A DNA stretch of 64,000 bases, from NCBI GenBank assembly GCA_944380515.1, contig CALWHT010000023.1, forward strand, positions 1 through 64,000. The letters run 5' to 3'. The DNA comes from an uncultured Roseburia sp. GTDB lineage: Bacteria; Bacillota; Clostridia; Lachnospirales; Lachnospiraceae. Below the pieces are notes generated by a model that made no database searches, was not told the DNA's origin, and saw only the letters and a list, made by a program, of their open reading frames with translations. This document shows positions 1 to 9,242 of this stretch, piece by piece (within the stretch, counting starts at the first letter, position 1; the number at the start of each line of letters is the position of its first letter). Both the position numbers and the translations under genes were made by a program.

Positions 1-127
1 CTCCAATCTTGTAGTTCACACCGGTGTAGTACAGGATACGCTCGGTCAGAGTGGTCTTTCCGGCGTCAATGTGAGCCATAATACCGATGTTTCTGGTTCT
101 CTCTAATGGATATTCTCTTCCAGCCAA
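1..127 (-). CDS. fusA: Elongation factor G, N-terminal fragment (cut by window edge)
   Basis: Only the first 42 codons are inside the window. They encode the start of the GTPase that drives ribosomal translocation. The G1 P-loop region reads [14 protein letters not shown], typical of EF-G. I place the start at a TTG codon (127-125) because AGGAGG sits just upstream at 135-140 and the protein then begins [20 protein letters not shown], as expected for EF-G. It follows rpsG by about 70 nt in the str operon order rpsL-rpsG-fusA. The rest of the gene lies beyond position 1. Confidence 0.95.
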   Translation of the reverse strand, partial: MAGREYPLERTRNIGIMAHIDAGKTTLTERILYYTGVNYKIG

Positions 128-197
128 GGTATTTCCTCCTTATTTTGCTAACGATATGCATTGTGCCACGAAAGCCGAAGCTCACGCGGCAGCATAA

Positions 198-668
198 TTA
201 GAAACGGTAATGCGCAAAAGCTTTGTTTGCCTCTGCCATTTTGTGCATATCTTCTTTTTTCTTCACGGATGCACCGGTATTGTTTGCCGCATCCATAATT
301 TCATTTGCAAGTCTTTCTTCCATCGTCTTCTCGCCTCTGTTGCGGGAGTACGTGGTCAGCCAGCGAAGTGCCAGCGCCTGACGGCGATCCGGTCTTACCT
401 CGATCGGCACCTGGTATGTCGCGCCGCCGATACGTCTTGCCTTTACCTCAAGTACAGGCATAACGTTGTTCATTGCCGCCTCAAATACCTCAAGAGCTGG
501 TTTCTCTGTCTTCTCCTCAACTCTTGCGAAAGCTCCGTATACAATCTTCTGCGCTACACCCTTCTTACCGTCTAACATGATGTTATTGATAAGCTTGGTA
601 ACCACTTTGTTGTTGTACAACGGGTCTGCTAATACGTCTCTTTTCTGAGTATGTCCTTTACGTGGCAC
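198..668 (-). CDS. rpsG: 30S ribosomal protein S7
   Basis: S7 is a primary 16S rRNA-binding protein that organises the 30S head. The sequence [20 protein letters not shown] and the later motif [15 protein letters not shown] are characteristic. I choose the GTG at 668-666 because AAGGAGG lies 8 nt upstream and this gives 156 residues, the usual S7 length; a longer frame exists upstream but would bury the ribosome binding site inside the gene. It is the second gene of the str operon. The 243-nt spacer from rpsL contains stem-loops that could serve S7 autoregulation, as known for the E. coli S12-S7 spacer; that role is inference here. Confidence 0.98.
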   Translation of the reverse strand: MPRKGHTQKRDVLADPLYNNKVVTKLINNIMLDGKKGVAQKIVYGAFARVEEKTEKPALEVFEAAMNNVMPVLEVKARRIGGATYQVPIEVRPDRRQALALRWLTTYSRNRGEKTMEERLANEIMDAANNTGASVKKKEDMHKMAEANKAFAHYRF

Positions 669-700
669 GGTTCTTCCCTCCTTAATCATAATTTACTATA

Positions 701-783
701 CAGAAACATGTTTCTGCATCTACTGTGTCCGGTTTCCCGGCTCTCTACAGCATTGCTGCACCGCCGTACGGCGGAATGCTGTA
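701..783 (-). promoter_or_regulatory. Structured rpsL-rpsG intercistronic region
   Basis: Two inverted repeats lie between rpsL and rpsG. A perfect 16-nt palindrome occupies 701-716. A larger stem at 746-783 has 9-nt complementary arms (746-754 and 775-783) enclosing a second stem, CCGCC-GTAC-GGCGG, with a short bulge at 755-760. No T-run follows, so neither looks like a terminator. In E. coli, S7 binds the S12-S7 spacer to repress its own translation; a similar role here is inference from position. Confidence 0.4.
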
Positions 784-911
784 TCAGTGAACTTCATTTC
801 GATTAATTCAACGGTACTCACATAGTGTTCGTGCGGAAATCTATCAATTGTGATAATAATCCCAACACTTACTGTGATACTAACGGTTGCTTAATCCCAG
901 TAACGATCCTG

Positions 912-1331
912 TTACTTTGCAGCCTTCGGTCTCTTAGCGCCGTATTTGGAACGAGCCTGCTTTCTGTTAGCCACTCCTGCGGTATCAAGCGTACCACGGA
1001 TGATGTGATATCTGGTACCCGGTAAGTCCTTAACACGACCGCCACGAATCAGAACAACGCTGTGCTCCTGTAAGTTGTGTCCCTCTCCCGGAATGTAGCT
1101 TGTTACCTCGATTCCGTTGGAAAGACGAACTCTGGCGATTTTTCTAAGAGCTGAGTTAGGTTTCTTAGGAGTTGCTGTCTTAACAGCGGTACATACACCA
1201 CGCTTCTGCGGAGAAGACGTATTGGTCGGTCTTTTCTGCAGGGAATTGTATCCCTTCTGAAGTGCAGGTGCTGTAGACTTCTTTACAGATGTCTGACGTC
1301 CTTTTCTTACTAACTGGTTAAATGTTGGCAT
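912..1331 (-). CDS. rpsL: 30S ribosomal protein S12
   Basis: S12 sits in the decoding centre of the 30S subunit and influences accuracy. The start [12 protein letters not shown] and the loops [11 protein letters not shown] and GGRVKDLPG match the family; both streptomycin-associated lysines appear to be wild type. The start is the ATG at 1331-1329, giving 139 residues. The frame extends three codons upstream to a GTG, but that GTG is part of the ribosome binding site AGGAGGTG, so it is not the start. It is the first gene of the str operon, directly behind a perfect-consensus promoter. Confidence 0.98.
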   Translation of the reverse strand: MPTFNQLVRKGRQTSVKKSTAPALQKGYNSLQKRPTNTSSPQKRGVCTAVKTATPKKPNSALRKIARVRLSNGIEVTSYIPGEGHNLQEHSVVLIRGGRVKDLPGTRYHIIRGTLDTAGVANRKQARSKYGAKRPKAAK

Positions 1332-1387
1332 TATTTTCACCTCCTGTTAAATTAAATATGCATTTTTACAAATATGCACGCTAAATC

Positions 1388-1416
1388 ATTATATAGGCGC
1401 AAACTCAGGATGTCAA
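1388..1416 (-). promoter_or_regulatory. SigA promoter of the str operon (rpsL-rpsG-fusA)
   Basis: Reading the minus strand, TTGACA (1416-1411) is followed after exactly 17 nt by TATAAT (1393-1388). Both hexamers match the SigA consensus perfectly. Transcription would start near 1381, about 50 nt before rpsL. The -35 lies only 26 nt past the stop codon of the upstream glycosyltransferase, and I see no terminator between them. Confidence 0.9.
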
Positions 1417-1442
1417 GCTTTTTTGTTACTCGGCAGGCCGCC

Positions 1443-3674
1443 TCAGAACTTTATGCCCTCCTTGCACACAATATATAATTTATCCAATTCCAACGCAATT
1501 TTATACTCCCCTTTCGGAATGTCCTTTTTCGAAAAGATAACTTCATAGCCTGCCAGCGCCAGCTGCTTTCTATCCGGATTCTGCTCCTGTAAATCAGGAC
1601 GCAGGCACCGGGCTGTCTTTACCATAAATACTTCACCATTTTCATGTATCAAAAGTATGCTTACTTTATTGTGATTATTGCTCTTTCTTTGTCTGTTATA
1701 AATCCATCCATTAATCTGAACATGTTCTGCCTTCTCCTCCACAAAATCCACGTGATAGACAAGAATTTCTTCTTTTTGCTCCACACGGCGATATTTGCTC
1801 AATTCTTTCTTTGACAGTCTTTTTATTTTTGCATGGGCAACCGCATTTTTCATGTCCATGGAAAAATCAACCTTGTCTGAAACCAAATTGGGATTATAGC
1901 ATGGATCGTAACCCTTTTGAAACTTTGGATGCTTTTGATATAAAAGTTGCATCTCACGCGCTCTGCGTTCTTCTTTTACCGCTGACGCACGATCCAGACC
2001 ACGGCTGACAGACTCATGATGAATGAGCGCAACGTCATTTCGAACCACATTAAAATATCCCAGCTCTACCAGCCGGAAACAAAGCGCCACATCGTTATAG
2101 GCCACGGACAATTCCTCATCAAATCCTCCTGCTTTGTCAAATTTCTCGCGCGCAATCATCAGGCATGCCCCCGTTACAGAGCAATAATTATAATCCAACA
2201 GGTTTCTGCCATAATAATAATTATAGCAGTCGCTTCCTCCATATAGGCAATGCGCCGGCCCAATGGGCAGATTCACAACACCGGAATGCTGGATCTGCAG
2301 TCCTTCCGGATAATATAATTTGCAGCTGACAGCTCCTGTATAAGACACCTGCGCCTGCCCCAGCAGGATAGAAAGCCATTGACCGGTCTGCGTGGTAAAA
2401 TAAGGATTCTGTTTTATCGTCGCACTTACCTCAACATCATCATTCAAAAAAAGCAGGAAATCTCCCTTTGCCTCTGCGGCGCCGATATTACACATTTTAG
2501 AAAAATTAAACTGCATTGGCTGATATAGATATTTTATTTCCCGGTTTTCTGCCGTTCGATAGTTTACCACAATATTCTCTATTTCCGTTCGGTTTTCTTC
2601 CTTGCTGCCATTATCCACAATAATAATCTCATAATTCTGGTATTCTGTATTTTTTACGATTCCCAAAAGGCACATGGAGAGCATCTCCACATTATCCTTT
2701 GATGGGATGATAACGGAAACCAACGGATTTCCCTGTGGGATATAAGTTACACGATGCTGGGAAACGGATGGTATCAAGGTGATTTCTCCTTTTTCCCCGC
2801 GCCGCTCCAACGCCTCCGCTTTTGCCTTTGCCGCAGCTTCCAGTGCATACGGCTTTGCCGCCATATCATTTGCTGTGGATTCCTCACGCATGCGCCAATG
2901 ATACAGTATTTTGGGCACATGCCCAATATGTGTTGTTTTTTCCATCACACGCAATACAAGATCGTAATCCTGTGAACCCTCGAAACCGACGCGAAGTCCT
3001 CCTACTTTCTCCAGGATCTCTCTGCGAAAAACAGAAAGATGACAGGTATACATAAAAGACATAAACGTCTGAGGCGACCAATCGGGCTTAAAAAACGGAT
3101 CGCTTCGTTTTTTCCCATTCTGACTGATTTTATCTTCATCAGAATAAATATAATCCAACGTCGAATCTTCATTCAGTTTTTTTGCAATCTCATAAAGTGC
3201 ATTTGGCGCATACAGATCGTCACAGTCACACAGCGCCACAAAATCGCCTTTTGCCGCACGGATGCCGTCATTCGTTGCTCGTGAAATATGTCCATTTTCC
3301 TTTCTGTAAATAACGGTAATTCCAGACCTTCCTTCATATTCGCCAAGCACTTCCCGCACCGATGCCTGCGAGGAAGCATCATCCACCAAAATAATTTCAA
3401 AATTATGATAGGTCTGCCCCAGCACCGAATTGATGCATGCCCGCAGCATACTGTCTTCTACATTATACACTGGAATAACCACGGAAAATAATGGCTCATA
3501 GTTCAACCTGGTGACTGCCATGACATCCGTTTCATTGGCTTCTATCCATATACTGTAGGCGCTTTTTTTAAAAATATGATTCAGGTCCACTTTTTGTCTT
3601 ACTTTATAAAACAACATATCCGGACCTTCATTTTTCCAGATATACCACGCCTTTTTCAGCCGGCTCCTTAACAT
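1443..3674 (-). CDS. Two-domain GT2 (GT-A fold) glycosyltransferase, 743 aa
   Basis: Two family 2 glycosyltransferase domains lie in tandem. The first begins near residue 63 (FSVVIPVYN) and has the metal-binding acidic cluster DCDD at 150-153. The second begins near residue 318 (VSVIIPSKDN) with the acidic motif NDDVE. A beta-rich C-terminal module of about 110 residues follows, without a recognisable catalytic motif. Such double-headed enzymes typically build repeating units of rhamnan or O-antigen-like polymers in the cytoplasm; the sugar cannot be told from sequence. AGGAGG precedes the ATG by 9 nt. It is the last gene of the envelope cluster, 25 nt after the methyltransferase gene, and likely co-transcribed with wzm/wzt. 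Confidence 0.85.
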   Translation of the reverse strand: MLRSRLKKAWYIWKNEGPDMLFYKVRQKVDLNHIFKKSAYSIWIEANETDVMAVTRLNYEPLFSVVIPVYNVEDSMLRACINSVLGQTYHNFEIILVDDASSQASVREVLGEYEGRSGITVIYRKENGHISRATNDGIRAAKGDFVALCDCDDLYAPNALYEIAKKLNEDSTLDYIYSDEDKISQNGKKRSDPFFKPDWSPQTFMSFMYTCHLSVFRREILEKVGGLRVGFEGSQDYDLVLRVMEKTTHIGHVPKILYHWRMREESTANDMAAKPYALEAAAKAKAEALERRGEKGEITLIPSVSQHRVTYIPQGNPLVSVIIPSKDNVEMLSMCLLGIVKNTEYQNYEIIIVDNGSKEENRTEIENIVVNYRTAENREIKYLYQPMQFNFSKMCNIGAAEAKGDFLLFLNDDVEVSATIKQNPYFTTQTGQWLSILLGQAQVSYTGAVSCKLYYPEGLQIQHSGVVNLPIGPAHCLYGGSDCYNYYYGRNLLDYNYCSVTGACLMIAREKFDKAGGFDEELSVAYNDVALCFRLVELGYFNVVRNDVALIHHESVSRGLDRASAVKEERRAREMQLLYQKHPKFQKGYDPCYNPNLVSDKVDFSMDMKNAVAHAKIKRLSKKELSKYRRVEQKEEILVYHVDFVEEKAEHVQINGWIYNRQRKSNNHNKVSILLIHENGEVFMVKTARCLRPDLQEQNPDRKQLALAGYEVIFSKKDIPKGEYKIALELDKLYIVCKEGIKF

Positions 3675-3699
3675 CTGTCTTTTCCTCCTATGAACAGAT

Positions 3700-5574
3700 C
3701 TATGCTTTTTTTAACACTCTGCGCAAAAATCTTTTCAGGCTTTTGGGCATCCGTTTTTTACATTTATCGATAAAGACGCTTCTTTGATGTATCTTCACAC
3801 GACATTCCAGCAAATCACGCCGATATCTTCCAATATTGCAATTCAAATATTGTATATCATCTGCCACCGCCAAAAACCAGCTTTCCGCATTTTTAATATC
3901 CGATCCCAAATTAATATTCTTTTTTGCATAATTGCCTGTATAAATATACTTTCGGTTTTCTCCATGCACATACTGCTGAAAATGATTGTCCATTTGACGG
4001 AACATACAGACTTTCTTTTCTGTCATATGAAACTCGTCCCAAAGCTGTGCTTCCGAAATTTTAATGTAATGAACGTTCTCACTGTAATAGTAGAACACGG
4101 TACGATAAATCAGATATTCGACCGGTATTGGGAAATCGAACACCCATTCATAGTCCAGACAAACCAGCTGGGCATCCGAACGGCGGATATAGTTGCTTAA
4201 AATACTGTCAACATTTGAAACACGCAGCGATTTCATGCCTGCGCTCACTTCCGAAATCTGCTCGGCATCCAGCAATCCAAATACCTTTTCAAAGGCATCT
4301 GTTACCTTAAAATCAACCAAAGCCTTTTCTGATTTGAAAAAGGCTCCATAAATACTGTCGACCGCACAGTGCATCGCCTGCAGGAACATCTGACTGTCCC
4401 CAAGGCTGCGATGAACCTCGTTTGCCAGACTCCTTCCGTTTTCAAACGCAAATACTGCCCGTCCTTCCTCTGACAAAAGCAGTTCTACCGGAACCGGTGC
4501 GCCTCCCCCCTCCTGCTTTGTTTCAAGCAGTGAATTTTCTTCGAGCAATTTTCTGCGGTTTGCAGCAAGCCGTTCCACATGCGCCGTCGCCTCCGGACAT
4601 AGTGCCTTTTTCTCCACATACCTTTGCCCATTCTCCCGCACAATAATCTTTGTACTGATTTGAAATTCCGGCGCTCTTTGCCTGTTATATTTTGCATACA
4701 CAACAGTTTCTTCCGGTGATGGAGACTGCCCGCATTCACTTATGACCAGAAAGGAATTGGCGAATTCATCAAACATCCCATCCTGGCAAATGCCGTCAAA
4801 AGCAAGTCTTTCATCAATCAATTCATATCGGTCATAATCATACGATACGCTCGGATAACGGACACTGCCAAAAGAAGGAAGGTTCTCATCGGAATATATT
4901 TCTGAGGGAAGTTTATAATCCGGCAGTGGATAATAGAAATGATTCAGAGAAAATCCTGCTTTCAGCAACATTTTTTGCAGTGTTTTATGCGAAAATGTCC
5001 GGAAATCGCTTGTAGCGGCATAATTCTCCAGGCCGTCAAAGCATCTGCCCGTATGCTCCTCAACCGCTCCGGCAAAATATTTCATCCCGTATTTATTTTC
5101 AATCGCCAAAAACATTTTTCCGCCGGGCTTCAGACAAGCTTTTGCTTTCGCAAGCATTTTCATGTAAACATCCCCGTCGGCATCCTTATATTGACCGGCA
5201 TAGCCAAGTCCGCCGATCAGTGTCACATAATCGAATTTTTCCGATAACCGTACTGTAAGAAAATCCTCATTGCAAATCGTCAGATTATCAAAGTGCCTGT
5301 TTCTTTCCCGGTTCACACAGGCGTCCGGCGCGGACGGCTCTATCGCTACAACCCTGGATACTTTTCGGCAAAAAAGCGCTGTAAGCGCACCGCACTCCGC
5401 TCCGATTTCAAGCAGTGACGCTTCCGGTTGAAACGGGTACCACTCCAGAAGATTTTCACGTATGTCCGACAGATGATACAGCACCGGCCATGTGCTTTCC
5501 TCCATCAGGCACGCCTGCCGCTCCCCTTTCTGCAATAGGTCCAGCAACTTCTGCTTCACGTTCTCATCTATCAT
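3700..5574 (-). CDS. Methyltransferase with kinase-like C-terminal region (possible WbdD-type chain terminator)
   Basis: The N-terminal ~200 residues form a class I SAM-dependent methyltransferase: motif I is LLEIGAECGA at 54-63, followed by an acidic motif II (VVAIEPS) and the post-motif LKPGGKMFLAIENK. From about residue 300 the pattern changes: a KIIVRENGQRYVEKKA strand resembles a kinase N-lobe, and LVCLDYEWVFDFP near residues 470-490 resembles the metal-binding segment of aminoglycoside-phosphotransferase-like kinases. The C-terminus is strongly basic and amphipathic (KKRMPKSLKRFLRRVLKKA). This order of methyltransferase, kinase and membrane-binding tail recalls E. coli WbdD, which caps O9a polymers. 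The start codon overlaps the wzt stop by 4 nt, which suits such a role. The kinase part is by-eye inference. Confidence 0.6.
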   Translation of the reverse strand: MIDENVKQKLLDLLQKGERQACLMEESTWPVLYHLSDIRENLLEWYPFQPEASLLEIGAECGALTALFCRKVSRVVAIEPSAPDACVNRERNRHFDNLTICNEDFLTVRLSEKFDYVTLIGGLGYAGQYKDADGDVYMKMLAKAKACLKPGGKMFLAIENKYGMKYFAGAVEEHTGRCFDGLENYAATSDFRTFSHKTLQKMLLKAGFSLNHFYYPLPDYKLPSEIYSDENLPSFGSVRYPSVSYDYDRYELIDERLAFDGICQDGMFDEFANSFLVISECGQSPSPEETVVYAKYNRQRAPEFQISTKIIVRENGQRYVEKKALCPEATAHVERLAANRRKLLEENSLLETKQEGGGAPVPVELLLSEEGRAVFAFENGRSLANEVHRSLGDSQMFLQAMHCAVDSIYGAFFKSEKALVDFKVTDAFEKVFGLLDAEQISEVSAGMKSLRVSNVDSILSNYIRRSDAQLVCLDYEWVFDFPIPVEYLIYRTVFYYYSENVHYIKISEAQLWDEFHMTEKKVCMFRQMDNHFQQYVHGENRKYIYTGNYAKKNINLGSDIKNAESWFLAVADDIQYLNCNIGRYRRDLLECRVKIHQRSVFIDKCKKRMPKSLKRFLRRVLKKA

Positions 5575-6851
5575 AATTCTACTTTCTCCACCGTCACCTG
5601 CGAATCAATATCAAACGTCCCGACTGTGTTCTGCTCGGACACCACCGTCAGATTCACGACGTCATAATGTCTGTCGTACACCGTAAACTGCCCGTTGTCA
5701 TAACCAGTGCATCCAAACGACACCAGATACTCCCCGCCCTGAAGCAGTGCTTTTTGCATAAAGGTGATAATATACTGTTCTCCCCTTTTCGCCAGCGGGA
5801 GTTCTACCTTTTCAAACATGGTATTGGTACCCGTAATTTCCGCTCCCTTTGCATTCTTTATGGTATAAGTAAAAATCGGATATTCGATGTCCTCCATAAA
5901 TTCTACTTTTACCTTAAAGCAAAACATACTTTTTTTCAGTATCATCCCGCTCAGCCTGCCGTTCTCATCGAAAATACCAAAATCGATAATCTTCGCCCTT
6001 CCATCGCCATAGATCAGGTGCTCCTCATTGAGCGAGAGCTGTGACATCCAGCTACCGGACGCGACCATCATCTGATTCTCGGACGCTCCCCTGCCCATCT
6101 CCTCTTTTTCATCATACTGATTTACAAGAATCTTTTTATAAATATCTACCATCTGCTTTGGATTACCCTGATTGACCACTTTTCCATGATTTAACACCAC
6201 CACATGGTCGCAATACTTAATTACACTGCTCATATCATGGGTAACAAGCAGAATGGTAGTCCCTTTCTTTTTAATATCATCCATTTTCTTAAAACATTTG
6301 GACTGAAAATAAATATCTCCGACACTCAGTGCCTCATCGACGATTAAAATATCCGGCTCCACATTGATTGCAAGCGCAAACGCAAGTCTTGCAAACATTC
6401 CGCTGGAATAATTCTTGACCGGCTGATAAATATAATCTCCAATTCCGGCAAATGCAATAATCTCCGGAACCTTCTCTTCCATCTGCTCATCAGTAAACCC
6501 CATGAGCATACCATTAAAATAAATATTTTCCATGCCGGTGTACTCACCATTAAACCCTGCGCCAAGCTCCAGCAGCGCTGAAACTTTTCCGTTTACCTCA
6601 ATCTGTCCCTTCGTCGGTGTCAATACTCCCGTCAATAATTTTAAAAGCGTTGATTTACCGGAGCCGTTGGTGCCAATAATACCCACCGTCTCCCCCCGCT
6701 TCACGGTAAAGCTTACTTCGGATAACGCGTAAAATTCTTCATACACTTTTTTGCGCGTCAAATGCAGGGCATCTTTCAAGCGATCCCCTTTCCCCCGATA
6801 TAATTTATACATCTTTGAAATATGTTCTACTTTTACTGCGTATTCACTCAT
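5571..6851 (-). CDS. wzt: Polysaccharide ABC exporter ATP-binding protein with C-terminal cargo-binding domain
   Basis: This is the nucleotide-binding subunit of an ABC-2 type polysaccharide exporter. Walker A is GTNGSGKST (60-68), the signature motif YSSGM (148-152), Walker B ILIVDEA (168-174), and the H-loop is LLVTHD. After the ATPase (to about residue 245) comes a beta-rich domain of about 160 residues, as in Wzt proteins that recognise the chemically capped end of the glycan. Length (426) fits Wzt with this domain rather than the short TagH/KpsT type. The downstream methyltransferase-kinase-like gene overlaps it by 4 nt, consistent with cap synthesis coupled to export. The permease gene lies 95 nt upstream. 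Confidence 0.88.
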   Translation of the reverse strand: MSEYAVKVEHISKMYKLYRGKGDRLKDALHLTRKKVYEEFYALSEVSFTVKRGETVGIIGTNGSGKSTLLKLLTGVLTPTKGQIEVNGKVSALLELGAGFNGEYTGMENIYFNGMLMGFTDEQMEEKVPEIIAFAGIGDYIYQPVKNYSSGMFARLAFALAINVEPDILIVDEALSVGDIYFQSKCFKKMDDIKKKGTTILLVTHDMSSVIKYCDHVVVLNHGKVVNQGNPKQMVDIYKKILVNQYDEKEEMGRGASENQMMVASGSWMSQLSLNEEHLIYGDGRAKIIDFGIFDENGRLSGMILKKSMFCFKVKVEFMEDIEYPIFTYTIKNAKGAEITGTNTMFEKVELPLAKRGEQYIITFMQKALLQGGEYLVSFGCTGYDNGQFTVYDRHYDVVNLTVVSEQNTVGTFDIDSQVTVEKVEL

Positions 6852-6946
6852 CTAAGCATCCCGTTGTAACTATATCTCTTGCCGTTACCTTTCTTTTTGT
6901 CAAATACGGTTCTATCTGTTTCTCCGAATGGCTCCTGACCAGACCA

Positions 6947-7792
6947 TCAGATCACATCTGAAAAATGCGGCTTTAAACTCATAAAAACCTTGCTCCCCAA
7001 CAAAAACAGCAGAATCGTCACAACCCAAAAGTACAGGGTCATTCCCATGTCCTCCCAAAACCAGACGTGATCAATCAGGGCATTGCGGTAACCCTTTACA
7101 ATATAATACATTGGGTTAAGCCGCAAAATCCCTATCAAAATCGGATGACTATCCGCAGCTTGCGCATCCTGCCACATAATGGGTGTAATCCAAATAAATA
7201 CCTGTATAAAAATATTAACCATTTGTCCCAAATCCCTGAAAAACGGAACAATCGCACCCGTAATCAGGATGAATGCGGCGGAAAATACCCACAAAGCGAA
7301 TATATAATACGGAATTTGAAGTATATAAATATCCGGAGCATACCCCGCCGCAAGAAAGATGATCAAGGTAAACAGGAACAAGATCAGATGGATTACTGTG
7401 GCAGTGACAATCTTAATCATCGGCAGAATACTGACGTTAAATACAATTTTTTTCACCAAATATCCGTACTCCATCAGCACATTCGTACCGCTCGTTACAA
7501 TATCGGAGAACAGAAACCAGGGCAACAGCCCTGAAATCAGCCACAACACAAACGGATATCCATTGACTTCATTGCTTGCGCCGCGCAGACCAACCGTAAA
7601 CACAAACCAGTAAACGCATATGGTCACAATCGGACTCACAAATGCCCAAAAAATGCCGAAATACGAATCTGCAAATCTTTTTTTCAGATCATTTTTTGAA
7701 AGCTCTTTAATCAGCTTTGTATTAGACATTACATCGTTCAGAATACTGACTGCTACAGGCATTCCCCTTTTTTTGGCGGCATTTTGCATCAT
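6947..7792 (-). CDS. wzm: Polysaccharide ABC exporter permease (ABC-2 type)
   Basis: This integral membrane permease is the partner of the downstream Wzt-like ATPase and probably moves an undecaprenyl-linked glycan across the membrane. About six hydrophobic segments are visible, beginning with FWAFVSPIVTICVYWFVF and ending with LYFWVVTILLFLLG. The conserved cytoplasmic amphipathic entry DLKKRFADSYFGIFWAF matches TagG/Wzm proteins. The start is uncertain. An ATG at 7792 has a weak GTGAGG upstream and is my choice; a GTG at 7807 would add five residues. Length (281) is normal for the family. Confidence 0.85.
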   Translation of the reverse strand: MMQNAAKKRGMPVAVSILNDVMSNTKLIKELSKNDLKKRFADSYFGIFWAFVSPIVTICVYWFVFTVGLRGASNEVNGYPFVLWLISGLLPWFLFSDIVTSGTNVLMEYGYLVKKIVFNVSILPMIKIVTATVIHLILFLFTLIIFLAAGYAPDIYILQIPYYIFALWVFSAAFILITGAIVPFFRDLGQMVNIFIQVFIWITPIMWQDAQAADSHPILIGILRLNPMYYIVKGYRNALIDHVWFWEDMGMTLYFWVVTILLFLLGSKVFMSLKPHFSDVI

Positions 7793-7840
7793 CTGCTGTA
7801 ACCTCACTTATCTCTTTACCAAAATATTTCTTTTCTTTAT

Positions 7841-9178
7841 TTAGGGCCAGTTAAATACGGCGTATTGAGATACATTATCATAATCGCTATCCCAATCCCC
7901 ATTGACGCCCTTCATGGTGCCGTACATGCGGACGGTTCCATCTGCTTTGCTAATCTTTCGTTTCAGCCCTGCATTGACATGTGAATTTGATCCAAACGTA
8001 ACTTCGTCATAAGTCATAAAATTGTGCAGGTATCTCACCTCTTTATCATCGGAAACCTTAAAGCAAATATTGGAAAATGTAGCATCTACCTTATCCCCGT
8101 TTAACCGACCGCTCGCCTCCAGTCTGGCGTAATTCCAATATGGATTATTCGCAAGACCAGGCTGGTAGAAGCTTCCTATTTTCTTATAATCCAGATAGAC
8201 GCCTCCCTTTCCTTTTTTGTCCACCGTAATCATCAGATGATAGGTCTTATTCTTCTTAAGCGCCTTTCCCGATGGTCTGACATAGCTTTGTCCGCCTGAA
8301 TTGTTTGTAGAAATATTCTCAATCAGCGTCACAGCCTTTCCCGCATATGGCGACACTGCATATTTATCGTACTGAATGCCATAGGACACTGCAGAAATAT
8401 TATTTCCGATGACAAGCTTTGCATGATAGCCGGTGCCGGAGCCGGTCAGCTTGACATCAGCCTCAATTGCCTTATAACACTTTGTATTCATAATCGTCTT
8501 GCCATTTTTCACCTTGACAGACAAGGTCTTGCTCCAATCGCTGCACTTGGTTTCGTCCGCAGGATTCGAGCCGCGATAGCTGCGCATGCGAACATAGTAT
8601 TTCTTGTTCGGCACCACGTCCAAAAGCTTTGCGCTCGTTGTGTTCTTTTTTACATAGCGTGTCTTCGTCTTGGATGCGGTAAATTTCTTGCTGGTGGAAT
8701 ACTGCAGGACATAGCCGGAAGCCGCAGTATTCTTGCCATAGGTTACCTTAATATAGGAAGGTGTCGGCGAAGTTGCCTTCTTGATCGCCGGCGGTGCAAA
8801 CTTCCACTGTGCATACAGGGTTATCGTTTTCCCGTTATTATTTGGGGTTGCCAGCAACGAAGCATCCGCTTTATTGGCATAGCTTGTCCCCTTGCCGTTT
8901 GACTTGGTGTTCCAGCCCGTAAAAGTATACCCTGTTCTCTTGAATTTATTCGCTTTCAATTTGATAGTCGTGTTGGATGTAACGACCTGGCTGCTCATAG
9001 AGCCTTTTCCCTTATTTGATTTGAAAATCACCGTAACCGAATACGTCTGCTCAACGGCAGTCGCATCTTCTCCTGCAATCGTCGTGTTTTCCGCAGCGTA
9101 TGCCGGCTGGATGTCCGTCTGCATGCCGAGCGCCAGAAAGAAAATGACAGCACACAGCACCATAAATTTCCTTTTCAT
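7841..9178 (-). CDS. Secreted InlB-repeat / FN3 surface protein, 445 aa
   Basis: A signal peptide with a hydrophobic core (MVLCAVIFFLALG) ends at AYA near residue 28. Residues about 47-127 resemble an InlB B-repeat (Listeria-Bacteroides repeat), with the typical GYTFTGWNTKSNGKGTSY and ITLYAQWKF. Residues 130-228 look like a fibronectin type III domain (SGYVLQYSTSKKFT, KKYYVRMRSYRG). The remainder is beta-rich and could be a lectin-like sandwich. No sortase signal or transmembrane anchor is visible, so it may be released or held by wall glycan. AAAGGAGGAG precedes the ATG, and a good SigA promoter sits in the 64-nt gap upstream. It lies between glycan-synthesis genes; function unknown. Confidence 0.8.
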   Translation of the reverse strand: MKRKFMVLCAVIFFLALGMQTDIQPAYAAENTTIAGEDATAVEQTYSVTVIFKSNKGKGSMSSQVVTSNTTIKLKANKFKRTGYTFTGWNTKSNGKGTSYANKADASLLATPNNNGKTITLYAQWKFAPPAIKKATSPTPSYIKVTYGKNTAASGYVLQYSTSKKFTASKTKTRYVKKNTTSAKLLDVVPNKKYYVRMRSYRGSNPADETKCSDWSKTLSVKVKNGKTIMNTKCYKAIEADVKLTGSGTGYHAKLVIGNNISAVSYGIQYDKYAVSPYAGKAVTLIENISTNNSGGQSYVRPSGKALKKNKTYHLMITVDKKGKGGVYLDYKKIGSFYQPGLANNPYWNYARLEASGRLNGDKVDATFSNICFKVSDDKEVRYLHNFMTYDEVTFGSNSHVNAGLKRKISKADGTVRMYGTMKGVNGDWDSDYDNVSQYAVFNWP

Positions 9179-9204
9179 AACCTACTCTCCTCCTTTTTAT
9201 TTTC

Positions 9205-9233
9205 ATTATAACATCAGCTTAAAGTGAGTTCAA
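9205..9233 (-). promoter_or_regulatory. SigA promoter for the secreted InlB-repeat gene and possibly wzm-wzt onward
   Basis: On the minus strand TTGAAC (9233-9228) is followed after 17 nt by a perfect TATAAT (9210-9205). Transcription would start near 9198, giving a short leader with AAAGGAGGAG before the ATG at 9178. It starts a few bases after the stop codon of the 814-aa glycosyltransferase gene. Confidence 0.7.
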
Positions 9234-9242
9234 TAAAAAATG

